From NCBI RefSeq assembly GCF_009720145.1, contig NZ_CP046252.1, forward strand, positions 1,674,001 through 1,738,000: a stretch of DNA of 64,000 bases. Direction: 5' to 3'. Shown piece after piece: positions 31,658 through 40,358 of the stretch. Made by a program: the position numbers and the translations under genes. The notes under the pieces are model-generated. The model saw nothing but the letters and a program-made list of their open reading frames with translations. It made no database searches and had not been told where the DNA came from. Within the stretch, counting starts at the first letter, position 1. The number at the start of each line of letters is the position of its first letter. Source of the stretch: Sphingobium sp. CAP-1 (GTDB lineage: Bacteria; Pseudomonadota; Alphaproteobacteria; Sphingomonadales; Sphingomonadaceae).

Positions 31658-34555
31658 TTACATCCTGATCCTGGCGCCCGCATAGAAATAGCGGCCGACA
31701 TCGCTGACCGGATAGTCGGGCGACGCGATCGAGGGCTGCTGGTCGAGGACATTGTTCGCCCCGACATAGAAGCGGAACCGTTCACCGACATCACAGGCGA
31801 CATAAATGTCGTGCTGCCATTTTTCCTTATACCACAGATATTTGGCTGCCGCGATATCGGGATTGGCGGCGGTCTGTTCGGTGGTGTAGCGGCGGGTCTT
31901 GCTGAACCAGCTTATGCCATAGTTGACGGTCAGCCTGTCGAGCTTCCAGACAATGTCGCCGGTCGCGTTCCACTTGGGATAATAGGCTTCCTCGCGGTCG
32001 ACATTGACCGCCGCGCCCGGCGTGGCGATGAACTCCAGCCTGTCGAGATAGCCGCCAGCCAGGGTGATCGAGAACGTGCCGGCCTTTGCCGTGCCGAACC
32101 CGTAATTCAGCTTGAAGTTGGCACCCGACGTGCGAAAATTGGCGACATTCTGCGGCTGCACGAACCAGCCATTGATATAGCCGGTGGTGGAATCCCGGCT
32201 GATATTCCGGCAGAATATATTGTCCAGCGTCGGCTGGTCGACGCACAGTTCCGCCACCTCCTCGGCTGTCGGCGTATTGATCGCGTGCTTCAGCGTGATG
32301 TCATACCAGTCGAAGGAAGCGAGCAGGCCGGGAATGAAACCGGGCCGCAGCACCACGCCCGCCGTCCAGGTCCGCGCCGTTTCTTCCCGCAACGTGCGAT
32401 TGCCGCCGCTATTGCCGGGCAGGGTTATCGCCTGATTGGCCGCGGGATTGAAGGCTGCGATCTGCATGGGCGTCAGGCCCGCCGCCGCCAGTGCCGCCCG
32501 ACAATTGGCCGCCCGATAGGCCGTGCCATCGTTGCTCCGAACCGGGTCGCACGGATCGGGAATGAACGCGGCGCTGCCGTTGATCGGGCCGAACAATTCG
32601 CCGATATTGGGCGCGCGAACGGACTGCGACCATGTGCCGCGCACCGTCAGATCGGGAAACGGCGCATAACGCCCGTCCAACTGCCAACTGGTCGTCCTGC
32701 CCACCGTCGAATAGTCGGACAGGCGTAGCGCCGCGCCGACACGCAGATCATGTGCGAAGGGGCGATCCTTCAGCAGCGGCGCCGAAAGTTCGCCGAAAAT
32801 TTCCCGCACGGAGAAGCCGCCGCTTTCGTCCTGCTGCGCCGGAAAGTCCGCCAGCGCCCCCGCCCTGAGCAGGGGGTCCGCGACGAAGCGGCTGCTTTCC
32901 CGTCGATATTCCGCGCCGATCGCAAAGCCGATCGGGCCGCCGGGCAAGGCGAACAACCGGCCGAAATCGCCCGAAACAGACCCGGACACGACATGCTGCC
33001 GCACCTTCGCCCGGTTCAGCATGTCGGCATTGATCCAGTCGACCGCCGCACCATCGCTCACCCCGTCGCCCAACAGGTTGAGCGGCCGGCAACCGCTGGC
33101 CGCCGGCGCGGCAGACGGGTCCAGCGCCGACCGGCAGATGATCGCCCCGGTCGCCGGATCGCGCACCGCGTCGATCGCGGCGAAATAGCGGTCGGCGATG
33201 CGATAGTCGGTCTGGCGCAGCGTCGACCGGGTCTGGCCATACGTGTAGGACAGTTCGTAGCGGGCATGGTCGGACAGCCGCCCCTCGACACCGCCGACGA
33301 AGCGCATCGTCTCCCGATCATCCGTTTCGCCCCGCACGCCCAGATCGAAATTGTCCCGCGTGACCAGAGCGCCATCCGGCGCCAGATCACCGAAACGATC
33401 CTGTAGATAGGCATTGTCCGGCGCCAGATATGTCGCGACATCGAAGGATGGCTGCGACAGCGTGCGCGTCCGGTTGCGCACATATTTGGCTTCGAAGAAA
33501 AGTGTCGCTGCCCTGCTCACCTCAAAATGCGACAGAAAATTGACAATATGCACCCGGCCATAGGCCTGGAGGTCGCCCGCATAGCCGGCCAGAGGCGTGC
33601 CGTCGCCACCCTGGGTCAGGCCGTCCGACGATGGCAGCAGCCGGCCGCGATCATAGATTTTGCCTGATCCGGTGAAATCGGGGACGCCATCGAAATCGAC
33701 ATCGACCGCGCCGTCCCGCGCACTGTCGACATAACGCAGGTCATTGAGCGGGATGCGGTCGGGCACCTTAGGATCATCAGGCAAGTCCGCCGGATTGCGC
33801 ACAATGCCGTAGCTTTTCATCGGATTGCCGGTGCGTGCGCGGGCGAAGCCGCTCAGCCGATCCTGCTCGCGAAATTCGTAGGACAGGGCGATGTTGCCGC
33901 GCCCGTCGCTGACATTCCTGCCATAGGTCAGCGATCCATAGCGCTGCCCGGCATCGCCCCGGCTGGCCATGCCAGCCTGCGCGCTCGCCCCGAAGCCGTC
34001 GAAATCCCGCTTCAGCCTGAAATTGACCACGCCCGAAACGCCATCCGCGCCGTAAATGGCGGACGCCCCGCCGGTCAGCACGTCCACGCCCTCGATCAGG
34101 TCGACGGGAATGCTATTGATGTCGACCGCTGCGGTCCCGGCCAGGCTGGCGACATGGCGGCGCCCGTTGACCAGCACCAGCGTCCTGTTTTCGCCCAGAC
34201 CGCGCAAGTCGAGCAATTGCGCCCCGACCCGGCCGATCGCGATGCCGCCCGACGGACCGAAGGCGCTGTCGGTCCCGGATGCGCGCGCGCCGAATGTCGA
34301 TTTCAGCAGCGCCGGATTCTGCGCCAGCGTTTCGACAATCTGCATGTTGCCGGCCTGCTCCAGCGCAGCGGCCGTGACCGTCATGGACGGATTGGCGATG
34401 TCAAATTGGTCGCGGGCGATACGGCTGCCCGTGACCAGGATCAGTTCGGCCGACGCATCGCTCGCCAACGCCGGCATCGTGGGGGCCAGCAGTGCGATCC
34501 ATGCGCATCCCCCCAGCAACCCGCCTGCCAATCCGGCATCGGAGCGAGCGACCAT
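31658..34555 (-). CDS. TonB-dependent outer-membrane receptor
   Basis: A 965-residue receptor. A signal peptide (ending PTMPALAS) is followed by a TonB-box-like strand (ELILVTGSR), a plug domain (about 50-170, with LDLRGLGENRTLVLVNGRRH, VDLIEGVDVLTGGASAIYGA and GVSGVVNFRLKRD) and a 22-strand-type barrel. A barrel strand near residue 640 reads RYAPFPDLTVRGTWSQSVRA. Members of this TonB-dependent group are abundant in sphingomonads and take up varied substrates, so the ligand cannot be named. No FecI/FecR pair, periplasmic binding protein or SusD-like partner is adjacent; it stands alone. Confidence 0.92.
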   Translation of the reverse strand: MVARSDAGLAGGLLGGCAWIALLAPTMPALASDASAELILVTGSRIARDQFDIANPSMTVTAAALEQAGNMQIVETLAQNPALLKSTFGARASGTDSAFGPSGGIAIGRVGAQLLDLRGLGENRTLVLVNGRRHVASLAGTAAVDINSIPVDLIEGVDVLTGGASAIYGADGVSGVVNFRLKRDFDGFGASAQAGMASRGDAGQRYGSLTYGRNVSDGRGNIALSYEFREQDRLSGFARARTGNPMKSYGIVRNPADLPDDPKVPDRIPLNDLRYVDSARDGAVDVDFDGVPDFTGSGKIYDRGRLLPSSDGLTQGGDGTPLAGYAGDLQAYGRVHIVNFLSHFEVSRAATLFFEAKYVRNRTRTLSQPSFDVATYLAPDNAYLQDRFGDLAPDGALVTRDNFDLGVRGETDDRETMRFVGGVEGRLSDHARYELSYTYGQTRSTLRQTDYRIADRYFAAIDAVRDPATGAIICRSALDPSAAPAASGCRPLNLLGDGVSDGAAVDWINADMLNRAKVRQHVVSGSVSGDFGRLFALPGGPIGFAIGAEYRRESSRFVADPLLRAGALADFPAQQDESGGFSVREIFGELSAPLLKDRPFAHDLRVGAALRLSDYSTVGRTTSWQLDGRYAPFPDLTVRGTWSQSVRAPNIGELFGPINGSAAFIPDPCDPVRSNDGTAYRAANCRAALAAAGLTPMQIAAFNPAANQAITLPGNSGGNRTLREETARTWTAGVVLRPGFIPGLLASFDWYDITLKHAINTPTAEEVAELCVDQPTLDNIFCRNISRDSTTGYINGWFVQPQNVANFRTSGANFKLNYGFGTAKAGTFSITLAGGYLDRLEFIATPGAAVNVDREEAYYPKWNATGDIVWKLDRLTVNYGISWFSKTRRYTTEQTAANPDIAAAKYLWYKEKWQHDIYVACDVGERFRFYVGANNVLDQQPSIASPDYPVSDVGRYFYAGARIRM

Positions 34556-34640
34556 AACCCAAACCCCTGTTATACGACCCGAAATACAGGTTAGGCGTGG
34601 GCGGCAACAAAGCCAAACATGATTTGCGACGACAAAACCG

Positions 34641-35456
34641 CTATTGCCCCACCGCCTCCGCCCGCGCGATCAGCGCCTGTGCTTCGGCGACATGCATCGC
34701 TTCGATCATCCGCCCTTCGAACCGTTCCGCCCCGCCGGTCGCCGCTGCGATCAGCCGGCGCGCATCCGCCACCGCCTGCGCGTCGGGGCCATAGACCTGA
34801 TTCGCCACCGGTATCTGCGCGGGATGAATCAGCGTCTTGCCGTCGAAGCCCAGCGCATGACCTTCGGCGCATTCCGCCTCCAGCCCCGTCTCATCATCCA
34901 GCCGGTTGAACACCCCGTCGAACACCGCGATGCCCGCGCCCCGCGCCGCCAGCACCACCGCCTGCATCGCGTGGGACAGCCCCATCCGCCCGGCCGAAGG
35001 CGGAATGCCCAGATCCTTGCGCAGATCATTATTGCCCATGAACAGGCCGGCGCACCCTTCCCCGGCGGCGATCGCCGGCGCGGCCAGCACGCCCTTCGCG
35101 CTTTCGATCATCGCGATCACCGGTTTTTGGCAGACGCTGAACACGTCACGCACCTTTCGGGCGTTTTCGACCTTGGGCAGCACGACATAGTCCGCGCCCG
35201 ACGCCTTCACCGCGACCATTTCCGACCCGTGCCACGCCGTCCCCTCGACATTGATTCGCACCGCGCCCAGTCGCCCGCCAAAGCCCTCGGCCAGCGCTTC
35301 CGCCGCCGCCGCGCGCGCCGCATCCTTGTCGGCATCGGGCACCGCATCCTCCAGGTCCAGTATCACCATGTCGCACGGCAGCGTCCGCGCCTTGGCAATC
35401 GCGCGCGCGTTGGACGCGGGCAGGAACAGCAGCGAACGGGCGTGACGCAGCAACAT
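34641..35456 (-). CDS. HpcH/HpaI-type CoA-ester lyase
   Basis: A 271-residue TIM-barrel protein of the citrate lyase beta/malyl-CoA lyase family. Visible motifs are RSLLFLPASNARAIAKA (phosphate and CoA region), CDMVILDLEDAVPDADK with acidic metal ligands, VRINVEGTAWHG, VIAMIESAKGVLAA with the second Glu ligand, and GFDGKTLIHPAQIPV near the C-terminus. It probably cleaves a beta-hydroxyacyl-CoA such as (S)-citramalyl- or malyl-CoA. No citrate-lyase alpha or gamma subunits are nearby, so citrate lyase itself is unlikely. Confidence 0.85.
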   Translation of the reverse strand: MLLRHARSLLFLPASNARAIAKARTLPCDMVILDLEDAVPDADKDAARAAAAEALAEGFGGRLGAVRINVEGTAWHGSEMVAVKASGADYVVLPKVENARKVRDVFSVCQKPVIAMIESAKGVLAAPAIAAGEGCAGLFMGNNDLRKDLGIPPSAGRMGLSHAMQAVVLAARGAGIAVFDGVFNRLDDETGLEAECAEGHALGFDGKTLIHPAQIPVANQVYGPDAQAVADARRLIAAATGGAERFEGRMIEAMHVAEAQALIARAEAVGQ

Positions 35457-35554
35457 CGAATATTCTCCCCCTGATTCGGGCTTTTGACCGGTTTGACTTT
35501 CCCCGTTAAGGATTAGCGCGCATAATCCAACCCCATGACCGGGGGAGAGAGACT

Positions 35555-36529
35555 ATGCTGACCACCTTCGCACTCACACTCACCGGCCTCGTCCTCTTCT
35601 ACCTCGCCGTCAGCGTGAAGGTGGTGCGGCAGGGCTATCAATATACCATAGAAAGGTTCGGCCGCTTTACCGAGGTGGCGAAGCCCGGCCTCAATTTTTA
35701 CCCCGCCTTCTTCTATGGCGTCGGCCGCAAGATCAACATGATGGAGCAGGTGGTCGACATTCCGGGGCAGGAGATCATCACCAAGGATAACGCCATGGTG
35801 TCGGTCGACGGCGTGGTCTTTTTTCAGGTGCTGGACGCGGCCAAGGCAGCCTATGAGGTCAGCGAACTCTATGTCGCGATCATGCAGCTCGCCACCACCA
35901 ATTTGCGCACGGTGATGGGGTCGATGGACCTGGATGAAACTCTGTCCAAGCGCGACGAGATCAACGCCCGGCTGCTCTCGGTGGTCGATCACGCCACCAA
36001 CGCCTGGGGCATCAAGATCACCCGCGTCGAGTTGAAGGATATTCGCCCGCCCGCCGACATCGTCAACGCCATGGGCCGGCAGATGAAGGCGGAGCGCGAA
36101 AAACGCGCCAATATTTTGGAAGCCGAAGGGCTGAAAAGCGCGGAAATCCTGCGCGCCGAAGGGCAGAAACAGTCGCAGATACTGGAGGCGGAAGGCCGCC
36201 GCGAAGCCGCCTTCCGCGACGCCGAAGCGCGCGAACGCGAAGCGGAAGCCGAAGCCAAGGCGACGCAGATGGTGTCGGAAGCGATCGCGGCCGGCAATCC
36301 GCAGGCGCTCAATTATTTCATCGCCCAGAAATATACCGACGCGGTCAGCCAGTTTGCTGTGTCGCCCAACGCCAAGACGATCCTGTTCCCGGTGGAGGCG
36401 ACCCAGTTGATCGGCACGCTGGGCGGCATCGGCGCGCTCGCGAAGGAAGCGCTGGGCGGCGACGCGCCGACCCCGCCCGCGCCGCCGGCCCCGCCGCGCC
36501 GTGGACCGTTCGGGCAGGCGCAGGGATAA
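35555..36529 (+). CDS. SPFH/band-7 membrane protein (QmcA/stomatin-like)
   Basis: A 324-residue stomatin-like scaffold. One N-terminal membrane helix (LTTFALTLTGLVLFYLAV) is followed by the SPFH domain (about 25-180, GYQYTIERFGRFTEVAKPGL, TTNLRTVMGSMDLDETLS) and a coiled-coil region rich in Ala, Glu and Lys (about 185-250). The tail is Pro-rich. Such proteins form ring assemblies in the inner membrane and often act with an NfeD partner, which follows 12 bp downstream here. Confidence 0.92.
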   Translation: MLTTFALTLTGLVLFYLAVSVKVVRQGYQYTIERFGRFTEVAKPGLNFYPAFFYGVGRKINMMEQVVDIPGQEIITKDNAMVSVDGVVFFQVLDAAKAAYEVSELYVAIMQLATTNLRTVMGSMDLDETLSKRDEINARLLSVVDHATNAWGIKITRVELKDIRPPADIVNAMGRQMKAEREKRANILEAEGLKSAEILRAEGQKQSQILEAEGRREAAFRDAEAREREAEAEAKATQMVSEAIAAGNPQALNYFIAQKYTDAVSQFAVSPNAKTILFPVEATQLIGTLGGIGALAKEALGGDAPTPPAPPAPPRRGPFGQAQG

Positions 36530-36541
36530 GGGAGCCTGACA

Positions 36542-36991
36542 ATGACCGATTGGCTCTCGCTGCTTCAGGACCATTGGGCCTGGCTGGTCCTTGCCGCCCT
36601 GCTCGGCATAGCGGAGGTGATGATCCCCGGCGTGTTCCTGATCTGGATCGCGGTCGCGGCGGCGCTGACCGGCCTGATCGCGCTGGCGCTGCCGATCGGC
36701 CTGCCGCTGCAACTGCTGATCTTCGCGGGCCTCAGCCTGGTCGCCGTCTGGGGCGGTCGCCGCTGGTATGTCGACAATCCGGTCGCCTCCACCGACCCGC
36801 TGCTCAATGATCGCACCGCACGGCTGATCGGCCAGACCGTCACCGTGGCGGAAGCGATCCGGGACGGCGAAGGGCGGGTGAAGGTTGGCGACAGCGTGTG
36901 GAACGCCTGTGGCGAGGATGCGGCGGCCGGCGCGCGGGTGCGCGTGACCGGCGCGGACGGCGCCACCCTGCGCGTCGAGCGGATCGGCTAA
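36542..36991 (+). CDS. NfeD-family membrane protein
   Basis: A 149-residue protein of the short NfeD type. Hydrophobic helices lie at about 12-35 (HWAWLVLAALLGIAEVMIPG), 38-55 and 60-76, followed by a C-terminal OB-fold domain (LIGQTVTVAEAIRDGEGRVK, GDSVWNACGED). No protease domain is present, unlike the long NfeD form. The ATG follows the SPFH stop by 12 bp; the two products are known to cooperate in other bacteria. Confidence 0.9.
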   Translation: MTDWLSLLQDHWAWLVLAALLGIAEVMIPGVFLIWIAVAAALTGLIALALPIGLPLQLLIFAGLSLVAVWGGRRWYVDNPVASTDPLLNDRTARLIGQTVTVAEAIRDGEGRVKVGDSVWNACGEDAAAGARVRVTGADGATLRVERIG

Positions 36992-36995
36992 ACCT

Positions 36996-37043
36996 GATAT
37001 GGCAAAGGGCGGCCCGGATGACCGGACCGCCCTTTGCCATATC
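36996..37043. terminator. strong bidirectional terminator
   Basis: A 48-bp inverted repeat: GATATGGCAAAGGGCGG and the arm CCGCCCTTTGCCATATC enclose a short loop (CCCGGATGACCGGA). It separates the convergent nfeD and grxD genes by only a few bases on either side. Confidence 0.85.
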
Positions 37044-37060
37044 CTGCAATCCGTGCCGGA

Positions 37061-37393
37061 TCAGTTCGCGGTGGCGACGCCCTGATCGGTCATCAGTTGC
37101 TGCAATTCGCCGGCTTCATACATTTCCATCATGATGTCGCTGCCGCCGACAAATTCGCCCTTCACATAAAGCTGGGGGATGGTCGGCCAGTCGGAGAAGG
37201 TCTTGATCCCCTGACGCACCGCCTGATCCTGCAACACGTCGACCGTGTCATAGGCGACGCCCAGATGTTCGAGGATGGCGATCGCGCGGCTGGAAAAGCC
37301 GCATTGGGGGAAAAGCGGCGTGCCCTTCATGAACAGCAGCACGTCGCTGCCGTTCACGATCTCGGCGATGCGCTGCTGCACGGCGTCGGTCAT
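37061..37393 (-). CDS. grxD: monothiol glutaredoxin, Grx4/GrxD type
   Basis: A 110-residue CGFS glutaredoxin. The active site FMKGTPLFPQCGFSSRAIA has the single cysteine, and WPTIPQLYVKGEFVGGSDIM forms the glutathione/iron-sulphur cluster pocket. Such proteins bind a [2Fe-2S] cluster as dimers or with BolA and deliver it. The bolA gene lies 56 bp upstream on the same strand, supporting a shared role in Fe-S trafficking. Confidence 0.95.
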   Translation of the reverse strand: MTDAVQQRIAEIVNGSDVLLFMKGTPLFPQCGFSSRAIAILEHLGVAYDTVDVLQDQAVRQGIKTFSDWPTIPQLYVKGEFVGGSDIMMEMYEAGELQQLMTDQGVATAN

Positions 37394-37449
37394 GTGAAAT
37401 CCATTCCTGTCTGGCGCCGCCTGCGCGGGCGCGAAAATCGGCTGACCCG

Positions 37450-37683
37450 TTAGTTGGGAACAGCAGTGGTCAGTTGCAAGGCGTGCAGCACGCCGCCCAT
37501 GCGGCCGCCAAGCGCGGCGTAAACGGCGCGCTGCTGCGCGACACGGGTCATGCCCCGGAAACTTTCCGCCACGACCTTCGCCGCATAATGGTCGCCGTCC
37601 CCGGCCAGGTCGGTAATCTCGACCTGCGCATCGGGAATGGCGGCCTTGATCATCGCCGCAATATCGTCGGCCGCCATCGGCAT
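37450..37683 (-). CDS. bolA: BolA/IbaG-family protein
   Basis: A 77-residue BolA-fold protein: IKAAIPDAQVEITDLAGDGD at the start, HYAAKVVAESFRGMTRVAQQ with the helix-turn-helix-like core, and HALQLTT at the end, including the His that can ligate an Fe-S cluster with CGFS glutaredoxins. It lies between ATPase zeta and grxD. Starts at 37683 and 37677 are both possible. It resembles the IbaG side of the family as much as BolA itself. Confidence 0.9.
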   Translation of the reverse strand: MPMAADDIAAMIKAAIPDAQVEITDLAGDGDHYAAKVVAESFRGMTRVAQQRAVYAALGGRMGGVLHALQLTTAVPN

Positions 37684-37696
37684 GATCGGGGCTGCC

Positions 37697-38020
37697 TTAC
37701 TGCGCTTCGATGAACATGCGGCGGGCGATCACCGCCTGCTCGTCCAGCGCGGTGCGCACGCCAGCTTCGTCAATCTCGATGCCCGCGGAGGTCATGTCGC
37801 CCACCAGCTTGCGGATGACATCCTCGTCACCGGCTTCCTCGAAATCGGCCTGCACCACCGCCTTGGCATAGGCGTCGGTTTCCTCCGGGGTCAGGCCCAT
37901 TTTCGCGGCGGCCCATTCCCCCAGCAGGCGATTGCGCCGCGCCTGGATGCGGAACTGCATTTCCTGGTCATGGGCGAACATATTTTCGAACGCCTTTTCG
38001 CGATCGTCGAAAGTGGTCAT
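37697..38020 (-). CDS. F1-ATPase inhibitor subunit zeta (DUF1476)
   Basis: A 107-residue, all-helical protein beginning MTTFDDREKAFENMFAHDQE, the near-invariant start of alphaproteobacterial zeta. In Paracoccus this small protein inserts its N-terminus into F1 and blocks ATP hydrolysis. The frame is open upstream to 38143, but the 38020 ATG matches the family start. It is 13 bp upstream of bolA. Presence of zeta is a strong alphaproteobacterial marker. Confidence 0.92.
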   Translation of the reverse strand: MTTFDDREKAFENMFAHDQEMQFRIQARRNRLLGEWAAAKMGLTPEETDAYAKAVVQADFEEAGDEDVIRKLVGDMTSAGIEIDEAGVRTALDEQAVIARRMFIEAQ

Positions 38021-38078
38021 GAGTCTTGGCCCCGTTGCGTAGCGTCGTTGCTCTAATGGAATAGGTAGTGTCGCGCGA

Positions 38079-38684
38079 TTACGCAACGTTGGCGATAGGG
38101 GCGGGAACGACCCAGGGCCGATCCTGCGCGATCTGCGCCTCATAGCGGTCGATCACATCCACTTCGCCCAGCGTCAGGCCGATCTCGTCCAGACCGCCCA
38201 GCAGGCAATGCTTGCGGAAGGGATCGATTTCGAAGGCGAAACGATCCTGGAACCGGGTGGTGACGGTCTGCGCTTCCAGATCGACATGAATCGGATCGCT
38301 TTTCGCCACGTCCAGCAGCCGGTCGACCGCTTCCTGCGGCAGCACCACGGTCAATATGCCGTTCTTGAAGGCGTTACCCGAAAAAATGTCGGAGAAACTG
38401 GGCGCGATCACCACCTTGATGCCCAGGTCGCCGAGCGCCCAGGCGGCATGTTCGCGGCTGGAGCCGCAACCGAAATTGTCGCCCGCGATCAGGATCGGGC
38501 TGCCCGCATAATCGGGATCGTCAAAGACGTTGCCCGGTTCCTTGCGCAGCACTTCGAACGCGCCCTTGCCAAGGCCGTTGCGGGAAATCGTCTTGAGCCA
38601 GTGCGCCGGAATGACGATGTCGGTGTCGACATTCTTCATCCCGAACGGATAGGCGCGGCCGTCAACGGTGGTCAGCTTTTCCAT
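38079..38684 (-). CDS. leuD: 3-isopropylmalate dehydratase small subunit
   Basis: Small (swivel) subunit of isopropylmalate isomerase in leucine synthesis. The protein has 201 residues: MEKLTTVDGRAYPFGMKNVD at the start, then VIPAHWLKTI and the GDNFGCGSSREHAAWAL substrate-binding motif. Its ATG shares one base with the stop of a tiny upstream ORF (TGATG), so translation is probably coupled through leuC and that ORF. Confidence 0.95.
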   Translation of the reverse strand: MEKLTTVDGRAYPFGMKNVDTDIVIPAHWLKTISRNGLGKGAFEVLRKEPGNVFDDPDYAGSPILIAGDNFGCGSSREHAAWALGDLGIKVVIAPSFSDIFSGNAFKNGILTVVLPQEAVDRLLDVAKSDPIHVDLEAQTVTTRFQDRFAFEIDPFRKHCLLGGLDEIGLTLGEVDVIDRYEAQIAQDRPWVVPAPIANVA

Positions 38685-38797
38685 CAGTGAACCTTCTTCG
38701 CCTCAGCCGCAGGCGTGTCCTCGGCGCGGCCCAGGGTCGCGGCCATCGCCGCGCTCGCCAGCGCGCCCAGCGTCAGCAGCCAGAAAATCTTCTTCAT
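38684..38797 (-). CDS. tiny signal-peptide/membrane ORF between leuC and leuD
   Basis: A 37-codon ORF. It starts MKKIFWLLTLGALASAAMAA, a convincing signal peptide or single membrane helix, and ends in a short charged tail (EDTPAAEAKKVH). Its ATG overlaps the leuC stop by four bases (ATGA) and its stop overlaps the leuD ATG (TGATG), so leuC, this ORF and leuD form an unbroken coupled series. GGGGATGG precedes the start. I know no function for it. It could simply maintain coupling, but signal-like composition argues for a real product. Confidence 0.55.
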   Translation of the reverse strand: MKKIFWLLTLGALASAAMAATLGRAEDTPAAEAKKVH

Positions 38798-40245
38798 GCG
38801 ACCATCCCCTGTTTATCGTTGAGCAGTTCCCGAACGTCGGTCAGCCGGCCGGTGAGGGCGGCGGCGGCGGCCATGGCGGGCGACACCAGATGGGTGCGCG
38901 ATCCCGGTCCCTGGCGACCCATGAAATTGCGGTTGCTGGTCGATGCGCAGCGCTCGCCCGCCGGCACCTTGTCCGGGTTCATGCCCAGGCACGCCGAACA
39001 GCCCGGCTCGCGCCATTCGAAGCCGGCGTCGAGGAATATCCGGTCGAGGCCTTCCGCTTCCGCCTGCTGCTTCACCAGACCCGAACCCGGAACGACCATG
39101 GCGTGCTTGATGCCCGCCGCGATATGCCGCCCTTTGAGCAGGGCCGCGGCGGCGCGCAGATCCTCGATCCGGCTGTTGGTGCAACTGCCGATGAAGATAT
39201 GCTCGATCGCCACGTCCGTCATGCGCTGGCCGGCGGTCAGGCCCATATAGTCGAGCGATTTCTGCGCCGCGGCCTGCTTGGACGGATCGGCAAAGCTCGA
39301 CGGATCGGGGACCACCCCGGTCACGGGCACGACATCTTCCGGGCTGGTGCCCCAGGTGACGTTGGGCACGATGTCGGCCGCGTCGATCACCACCGTTTTG
39401 TCGAACACAGCGCCTTCGTCGGTGACAAGCGTTTTCCACCAGGCGACGGCGGCGTCGAAATCCGCCCCCTTCGGCGCCATGGGGCGGCCCTTGAGATAGG
39501 CGAAGGTCTTTTCGTCGGGGGCGAACAGGCCCGACCGCGCGCCCGCCTCGATCGACATGTTCGCGACAGTCAGGCGACCCTCGATCGACATGTCGCGGAA
39601 CACGGAGCCGCGATATTCCATGACATAGCCAGTGCCGCCGGCGGTGCCGATGGTGCCGCAGATCGCCAGCGCCACATCCTTGGCCGTGACGCCCGGCGCC
39701 AGTTCGCCATCGACCACGACCGCCATGGTCCTGGACTGTTTCAGCAACAGCGTCTGCGTCGCCAGCACATGTTCGACTTCCGACGTGCCGATGCCAAAGG
39801 CCAGCGCGCCCAGCGCGCCGTGCGAACTGGTATGGCTGTCCCCGCATACCAGCGTCGTGCCGGGCAGGGTAAAGCCCTGTTCCGGGCCGACGACATGGAC
39901 GATGCCCTGTTCCAGGTCCGCGTCGCCGATCAGGCGTACGCCGAACTCCGGCGCATTGCGTTCCAGCGCGGCGAGTTGCTGCGCGCTTTCCGGGTCGGCG
40001 ATGGGAATGCGATTGCCATCCGCGTCACGGCGCGGCGTGGTGGGCAGATTATGATCCGGCACCGCCAGCGTCAGATCGGGCCGGCGCACCTTGCGGCCGG
40101 CAAGGCGAAGTCCTTCAAAGGCCTGCGGGCTCGTCACTTCATGAACGAGATGCCGGTCGATATAGAGGAGGCAGGTGCCATCCGGGCGGCGCTCGACGAC
40201 GTGCGCGTCCCAGATCTTTTCGTAGAGGGTGCGAGACTTAACCAT
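38794..40245 (-). CDS. leuC: 3-isopropylmalate dehydratase large subunit
   Basis: Aconitase-family enzyme with a [4Fe-4S] cluster that isomerises 2- to 3-isopropylmalate. About 483 residues start at MVKSRTLYEKIWDAHVV, with GGGGG-rich sequence upstream. Cluster cysteines are seen in FIGSCTNSRIEDLRAA and EPGCSACLGMNPD. Further motifs are TLVCGDSHTSSHGALGALAF and TSNRNFMGRQGPGSRTHLVS. A GTG three codons upstream (40254) is possible but less likely. The stop overlaps the tiny ORF that precedes leuD. Confidence 0.95.
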   Translation of the reverse strand: MVKSRTLYEKIWDAHVVERRPDGTCLLYIDRHLVHEVTSPQAFEGLRLAGRKVRRPDLTLAVPDHNLPTTPRRDADGNRIPIADPESAQQLAALERNAPEFGVRLIGDADLEQGIVHVVGPEQGFTLPGTTLVCGDSHTSSHGALGALAFGIGTSEVEHVLATQTLLLKQSRTMAVVVDGELAPGVTAKDVALAICGTIGTAGGTGYVMEYRGSVFRDMSIEGRLTVANMSIEAGARSGLFAPDEKTFAYLKGRPMAPKGADFDAAVAWWKTLVTDEGAVFDKTVVIDAADIVPNVTWGTSPEDVVPVTGVVPDPSSFADPSKQAAAQKSLDYMGLTAGQRMTDVAIEHIFIGSCTNSRIEDLRAAAALLKGRHIAAGIKHAMVVPGSGLVKQQAEAEGLDRIFLDAGFEWREPGCSACLGMNPDKVPAGERCASTSNRNFMGRQGPGSRTHLVSPAMAAAAALTGRLTDVRELLNDKQGMVA

Positions 40246-40358
40246 GATGTCCACCCCCTAGACCCGTCCGGCCCGTCGGGAAAGGGGGGGAACGACCGAT
40301 TTGCACTGTTTTTCCTTTCAACCGGACAAGAATGTTGCACCGCTGGCCGGGCGACCGG

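Noticed and set aside
31658..34555. Assigning a substrate to the TonB receptor
   Set aside because: No siderophore, sugar or cobalamin gene and no regulatory pair lies next to it, and the sequence does not identify a ligand.
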